The notes beneath the pieces were generated by a model. It saw only the letters and a program-made list of their open reading frames with translations, had not been told where the DNA came from and did no database searches. Both the position numbers and the translations under genes were made by a program. A stretch of DNA of 64,000 bases, from the NCBI RefSeq assembly GCF_020379485.1, contig NC_063442.1, positions 9,759,509 through 9,823,508 of the forward strand, read 5' to 3'. This stretch comes from Brassica napus. Lineage: Eukaryota > Streptophyta > Magnoliopsida > Brassicales > Brassicaceae. This document shows positions 57,860 through 64,000 of this stretch, one piece after another (within the stretch, counting starts at the first letter, position 1; the number at the start of each line of letters is the position of its first letter).

Positions 57860-59523
57860 TTTTGTGTACTGAAGGATTGTCTGCTCTCATTCAAAATAGT
57901 ATAAAAACAGGAAAACTTCATAGTTTTAAGGCTAGTAAAAATGGACCATCAATCTCTCACTTGTGTTTGCAGATGATTCTCTTCTATTCTGTAAAGCTAC
58001 TGAAGATGAATGTGAGGAGATAATCCAAATCCTGAAGATATATGAAAAAGCTACATGTCAGACTGTTAATCTTAACAAATCAGAAGTAATTTTTGGAAAG
58101 CGATTAGCTTTTGATGTAAAAGAAAATATCTGCAATCGCTTGGGAATTACTAAAAATACAGGATTTGATAGATATCTAGGCTTGCCTGAGTTTATAGGAA
58201 GAAATAAATTCAATGCTTCCTCCTATATAACTCAAAAATTGGAGAATAAAGTGTCTAGCTGGTACTCTAAATTATTGTCTCCTTCAGGCAAAGAAACTCT
58301 CCTCAAAGCAGTCGCAACAGCCATCCCGGCCTATAGCATGTCATGCTTTTTCCTCCCCAAAAGAGTGACTGATCAAATGACCAGAGCCATGAGAAGATTC
58401 TGGTGGTCCAGTACAAAGGAAAAACATGGAATCTCTTGGATTGCTTGGCGCAAAATAACAAACTAAAAAAAAACAAGGAGGATTAGGTATAAGAGATTTG
58501 AGAGACTTCAATAATCCCCTGGTGGCAAAGCAAAGCTGGAGAATAGTCCAAAATCCACAATCCTTTCTGGCAAGAGTTTTCAAAACCAAGTACTTTCCCA
58601 AAACTGAGCTGCTTTAAGCCAAAGCAAGGGCCAACTCTAGCCATGCGTGGAAGTGCATTATCAAAGGTAATGAAATCCTCTCAAAAGGCTTTAAAAAGTG
58701 ATAGGAAGTGGTCACCAAACACTTATGTGGACGGATAATTGGCTTCGTACTAACCCACCAAGACGTCCAAAAGCTAGAGAGAACAACATAAATTGGAACA
58801 CCAAAGTGGCTGAATTTATTGATCATGTTACTAAAAGGTGGGATATTAACAAACGTAATGCTTTTGTAGTTAGTGAATATCTTGAGATTATCCAGACAGT
58901 GTGCGTCCAGCAGTGACGAACACAAGAGACTTCGCCACATGGATCCATACAAAGGACGGATATTACTCAGTAAAATCAGGTTACAACCTTCTCAGAAACT
59001 CTTTCATACAAAATAACTCAAATCCACAGGGTAACGAGAATTGTAACCAGCTAGAAGAAACATTAAAAAACTTGTGGAAATTAAATGCCCCTCCAAAAAT
59101 AAAACACTTTTGGTGGAGAGTTATACACAATGCTCTCCCTGTTGCAGGAAATTTGTGCAGAAGGAAAATACAGATTGAGGACACCTGCCAAAGCTGCGGA
59201 GAGGAATCAGAAACAGTTAACTATATGCTCTTCCATTTTCGCATCAGTAAAGAGATATGGAACTTGCTTCCACACCAGTGAACTCAGGTCCATTCTCTCC
59301 TTAAAACTCACTACTAGAAAACATAAATATTCTCCAAAACATTGGAAAAATCCAGGGAGAGGATGTAATTTTTTTCCCTTTCCTTGGTTGGAGGATATGG
59401 AAAATGAAAAATGGCATAGTATTCAATAAAAATAAATAAGCTATCCCAGACACCATTGGTAGAGCTTTGATAGGCAAAAATCTTTGGATGGAAGATAACA
59501 ATGCAGAAACACAAGACCCAGAC

Positions 59524-62225
59524 TGTGACATTCCCGATCGTAGATGACCGGAAATGACACGGTCGATGTTCCTCGATGGTCGATCCGAGGATCTCAGAAT
59601 ACTTCCGATCACCTTAGACCAACAACCAAAGAACACCAATGCTCCTATTGAATATCACTCCAGGCTTTTCAACCCAAAAAAGCAATATCCGATAGTTAGT
59701 TTGTCCGGACAAGGACTAATATCATATGGAACCCGTACTTTGAAAACATTCTTTATATATCATTCAAAAGCATCTTACAAAATTTGTTATAAATTAACCT
59801 CGAGGTTTTCGGTCAATAAATCTTATAAATAAGAAATATCATAATGCCTTTGCAAGGATAATAAAACTACCGCTGGCTAATGATGTTCCTTTCCGTCCTA
59901 GAGTAAGGTCTCCCACCTATTGGTTACCTGCATCACAAATGAGTCATGAGTAACTAGTTTACTCAGTGAACATAGTCCCGCATCCCAACATATATTAATA
60001 ATATCTCAAGCAATCAACTTCATTTATATGCAGTGGAATTGTATTCCATAACTAATAAAATACATATATAAGGCCTATCATTCCATCGATGTGAATCTTA
60101 TCTTAAACATCATCTCCACGACACCCGCCATTCACTCATTCTTATAATATATATATATATAGACTAAACCCGGAAAACCACCAAGGCTAACCGAGCCTAG
60201 CGAGGAAATAAATATAACTACCATCTCCATTAGATATTCCAAGATCGAACATCTAACGCTGCATGCAGTTACACGGCCTCCAGGGTGTGATCCCATCATC
60301 GTGTCTTCGTGACCTTGTTCCGTATCGCAGGAACAATTCACGGTAATGCGGGAACTTTCGGAAGAGTGAGTATACAATAATACTTCACATGATTTATACT
60401 CATATATTTAATAATATAATATATCAGTACTTGAGAACAAGTACTAAGGTTCGGAATAAACCTCCACGAACATTCATAAATATTTATTAAGTGTTTACAC
60501 TAAGTAAACACGTCACCAATTCAATATTTGATCAAGAGACAAAGCCTATCAATCATCTATATTTTCAATCATGCAACACTAATTTACAACTCTTTAATCA
60601 TCTATCTAGACTCACCTTCTAGTCCTTAAGAATTCTTAGGTAGACTAGACACGAGCTCAAGCTAAACACACTCCACTTCCGATACACTTGAGATTCAGAA
60701 CGATCACAATTATCTGACTGATCCGACCACTCTCCTTGATATCTGAATTCAAACCAAGTGACTGAGTGGCTACAAGGAGTGACTGGACCGATCTAGCAAA
60801 ACTCCACAACCAACTGATCAAAACAGAACACACGTACTAGGTCTAGTCACTCGGTTCAGTTCATTAGCTTACACTTTTGCTAGGTGGTTCTAAGAAAATG
60901 ATCAGTCCATGATCAAGTTCTTACCTAGACAGAAAACGGTTCTACTTGATGAACCATTCTTATCCTTCAACTTTACTCGACCACTGACCTGAAACAGAGT
61001 AGTTCATAGCATGATCTTCAATCCAACAGTTCGGTTCTGAAGAAGATATTTAAATAAGTTCCTACCAGCTCGGTTTACAACAAGGTTAATCAGTTCAGCT
61101 CATGTGTAGTCGAGACCATGACCAGTTCAGTTCAGATTAAATCCCATCAGTTCATAATAGATGAGATAATTCTATTCTAGCAAACTGATTTATTTATTAA
61201 TCTGAAATAATTAAATCTGAACCGAAGAAATGCTTAGAAAATTGATCAATGATAACAGCTTAACTAAACAACATCTAATGTTGATCAAGAGATGACTGAG
61301 ACAAGAGACTGAAGCTTACAACGACAACTGGTGGCCAGATGAACTCAGATGATTCTCTTCTTCAAGCTTAGCTCACAGCTGGACTGTTTTCAAAGAGACA
61401 TCAAGCTTCAGTTCAGATCAGAAACAGAACAAGACCTAGGTTTTATTCTGAATATCTCACCTTTTTATCTTCCACACATCATCAGACTGAACTAAGGTGA
61501 TGAAGAAAAATCATCCAAGGAGTTTTCTGAATTTTCTATGATTTTTTTCAGATTTTTCTTTTAATCTTTCTCACTGATTTTCTCTGAATATTTTCTCTGA
61601 TTTCTTGTTGTTATGGACGACCAAACAGGTGGGGAAAAGGTTAAAATAGGTTCTGACCTTACTTCACCAGAGGATTTCACTCAGGACAAAGCTAAGTTGT
61701 GCAAGGACAGGTGGTGACCAGCTTCATCACTCTAAGCAGCCAAGCAGCTCTCCTTTCCTTCACATTAAGAAAGCTGCAAGCAGCTGGTGACAATCATGTG
61801 ACTGAATTAATTAGCAAGCACAACAAGCAGCTTGTGACTTGCATGTGTCCATTACTACATAAGCAAACAAGCAGGAAGGTGCATGACATGTGACTTGATA
61901 AGTAAACAAGCATGCTGGCTTAGGAGGTTATGGCATTAGAAGGGTCAAGATTATTAAAGAAGTTGGTTGATAATTCTGAATAATATTTTGACCAAATATT
62001 CCTTGTCCTTTGGCTCTTGGAAAATTTCGTTCAGCTTGATAAAAATTCGACCAAAATATATATAACACCCGACCAAACTATCAAGGGAAGGTCGACCACA
62101 AGACAGTCCCGTCGAGAAATTAATTCACGTGTCGATTTTTATTTAAATTTTGATCGATCAATCTTCAAACTGATCTTAAAGAATTTTCTCGACCAAAATT
62201 CTATCTGCTCGTGTGGGTTATTACA
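59524..62225 (-). mobile_element. 2.7-kb solo LTR in the LINE
   Basis: 2702 bp with TG...CA ends (TGTGACATTCCC on +, TGTAATAACCCACACG on -) and a perfect 5-bp duplication CAGAC at 59519-59523 and 62226-62230. No internal coding region, PBS or repeated end was seen, so it is most simply an unusually long solo LTR, probably Ty3/gypsy. Orientation is a guess from the TGTAATAACCC end. An internal LTR-LTR arrangement cannot be excluded by eye. Confidence 0.82.
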
Positions 62226-62814
62226 CAGACCCTCCTACAAACACGCCAAACCACACCACCCATGAAAAACCACTAGAAAAAGCCAAAGACTCTACTGAAG
62301 TGATACGTAATATTGATGGCTTTTGTTGTTTTGTAGACGCATCATGGACTTCCTCTGAAGAAAATGAAGAAATAGGATCGGCACTGTACAACAAAGAAGC
62401 AAAACTGGTGTTACATGGCAAGGCAGCTATTGAACCGATTGGCTCACCACTTGGGCAGAAGCCGAAGCATTACGTATGGCCATCTCCCAAATCAAAAGAC
62501 TAGACTTCAATCCAGTAACATTTTGTGGTGATTCAGGCGTGTTCTACAAGCAATTTCCACAGCATAAAGAACTTCCTATGGTTCAAAAACCAATGAGTCT
62601 ATCATGCCCAACATACATCGAAGACACTGGTAACCTTATCAACGACAAAAAAGCTAGCTTCAGCTTTCAAAAAATCCCTAAATCTTGTAATACTCAAGCT
62701 GATAATTTAGCTAAAGAAGGTAGAATGAAAAACTTAAACTACGTGGTTTGTTGGAATCTTGTATAAAACTTTTTGATATTATGAATATAAATTAAATGGT
62801 TGACAAAAAAAAGA

Positions 62815-64000
62815 TTTAAACAATAGTTAATTTGATAAAATGGTTTGAACAGATTACCTTTATAAACAAAAGTCTTTGAAATTAATATTTATAGTTTGAC
62901 ATATTCTGAAGTTCATATTTGTCTAATTATGTATTGTTCTATGATAAATATACAGAAAGGTGGTCACAAAAATGATTTGGATGCAAAGAAACATTATTCA
63001 TATAATCATATATTATGAGTAAAATAAAATAAGTCATACTGGAACATATGACTAAAATAGAGTTCAACGATCGAAGTAGTTGCACTCTTCTCTGGTCCCC
63101 ATTTGCGTCTCTGATTGAGGTAAAGTTTCAAGCTTTGGTGGTTCCCCTGTGTTGTAGTGGCTGTCTTCAGCCTGTTTCGAGTGGTGTTGTTGACAGTTTG
63201 AAAGGGTTTGAATCCAATTATCTTCTCTGGGTTGTAAAGTGTGGCTTAGTTGGTCTTTGATTTAGCAGCGTGTTAGCAGTAACGTAGTCGTGTGTGATGA
63301 GCAGTTGAAGATTCTAGTCTTTGTGATGAAGTTGGGTTCAGGTTTCTTTTTCATCTCTTGGTTTGCAAGTGGTTCTCTTTTTGGCCTTTTAATAAGTGTT
63401 GTTCCTGGTATGCTTTTTCTCTCTGTTTGCCCTCAGTGGCTTCCTGTAGTGAAGCAATATAATGAGGCTGAGGCGCTAAAGCTTCCAGATGAAGGTGCGT
63501 TTGAGTAGGGGCTTTCTTCTATTGATGTTTCTTCATGGTTTCTGCCTTGGTACATGCGGTGTGGTTCGTTGGTTGTCATCGTGAACATGACGTTCAGATG
63601 AGATTGTTGTGGTTTGGGTGTTGTCATTGTGAACTTGTGATTTAGATGAGTTCTTGGCTCTTCACGAAGAAGTCTTCTACGTTACTTACTCTCTTGCTTA
63701 GTTCATCGCAAGGCTTCCGGCTAGTCATCTTCTTTTTAAGTTTTTACTCTTGTATTTTAGAGTGTTTAGTTCTGAGTTCTTTTAAGGAGTGTTAGGATTT
63801 GTTCTATGTTTATTTGTTGGTATGTAGCCCGTGTACGTTTTGGGTTCTTGGTCCTCCTGGTAGGCAGAGCCAGCCCTAGACGGAAGCCAAACAAGCTGGT
63901 GCTTCCGGCCGTAAAAGATTAAGTATTTTAGCGGTTATTTTTTGACAGAAATTCTTAGTAGTTGTAGTGGTCTGGATATATCATTCAAAGGCTACAGTTC
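62815..64000. other. Intergenic, moderately GC-rich right end
   Basis: T/G-rich noncoding sequence at 63060-63800 has the style of the Sadhu-like retroposons but no end is defined. GGCAGAGCCAGCCCTAG at 63870-63886 resembles a DNA-transposon terminus (CTAGGGCTGGCTCTGCC), followed by a GGAAGC...GCTTCC inverted pair. No gene. Confidence 0.35.

Larger units (their letters stand above)
57085..62814 (+). mobile_element. 5'-truncated L1-like LINE with two nested insertions
   Basis: Begins inside the reverse transcriptase (KDFRPISLCNVAYKLISKML), continues through LDISKAFDKVEW, FADDSLLFC (about 57970) and the thumb, then zf-RVT (LNAPPKIKHFWWRV, about 59080) and an RNase H-like domain (FCCFVDASWTSSEENEE at about 62325). 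It ends GGTTGACAAAAAAAA. Stops at 57400, 58466 and 58616 and several frame changes make it inactive; no endonuclease or gag region. The MITE and solo LTR interrupt coding sequence, and each excision restores the path (RGIR|KGDL and ETQDPD|PPTNTP). Confidence 0.88.

Noticed and set aside
1..64000. CRISPR arrays, bacterial operons or rRNA genes
   Set aside because: Spliceosomal introns, Helitrons, SINEs and plant genes show a plant nuclear genome; no regular spacer arrays or rRNA sequence seen.

Overview
This is a gene-poor, transposon-dense stretch of a Brassicaceae nuclear genome, most likely Brassica or a close relative such as Raphanus or Sinapis. Two intact multi-exon host genes can be rebuilt from the sequence. 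One is a SHOOT MERISTEMLESS (STM) orthologue on the + strand (38384-41264, 4 exons, 382 aa). The other is a GDP-fucose protein O-fucosyltransferase-like gene on the - strand (47600-50706, 10 exons, 651 aa) that I recall as the counterpart of Arabidopsis At1g62330. Their proximity agrees with the Arabidopsis chromosome 1 STM neighbourhood. I recognise no counterpart of the genes that lie between them in Arabidopsis.

Left part (1-16 kb): an incompletely sampled PIF/Harbinger-like gene pair (a SANT/NAM-associated protein and a 3-exon GRF zinc-finger protein whose 5' UTR intron holds three 106-bp tandem repeats). Next comes a decayed Ty3/gypsy element (3.7-8.4 kb) split by a 985-bp hAT element with an 8-bp target duplication and by a 1304-bp solo LTR with a 5-bp duplication. 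Removing both restores one protease to RT/RNase H reading path, still broken by stops. Helitrons, a SINE and a noncoding poly(A) retroposon follow.

Middle part (16-36 kb): AT-rich DNA built from Helitrons (recognised by A|T target sites, 3' hairpins and CTAG ends), TTA/TAA-flanked MITEs with GAGCATCTCC-like ends (one nested inside another copy), and a LINE fragment. STM sits at 38.4-41.3 kb and is followed 250 bp downstream by a non-autonomous Mutator-like element.

Right part (43-64 kb): a poly(A) retroposon inserted in a coiled-coil gene fragment, a TRIM-like element, the O-fucosyltransferase gene, two Helitrons joined head-to-tail with no base between them, a SINE, a kelch fragment, and a 5'-truncated LINE. 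That LINE is interrupted by a MITE and a 2.7-kb solo LTR; removing both restores the coding path.

The most unusual signal is a recurrent class of very small insertions. There are at least 13, each 13-31 bp long, most with a short 3' stub (often ending in CC or C) followed by an A-run and all flanked by 10-18 bp direct duplications. They look like extreme 5' truncations of target-primed retroposons, only tail and target-site duplication. Coordinates and exon junctions were worked out by eye; no database search was possible.
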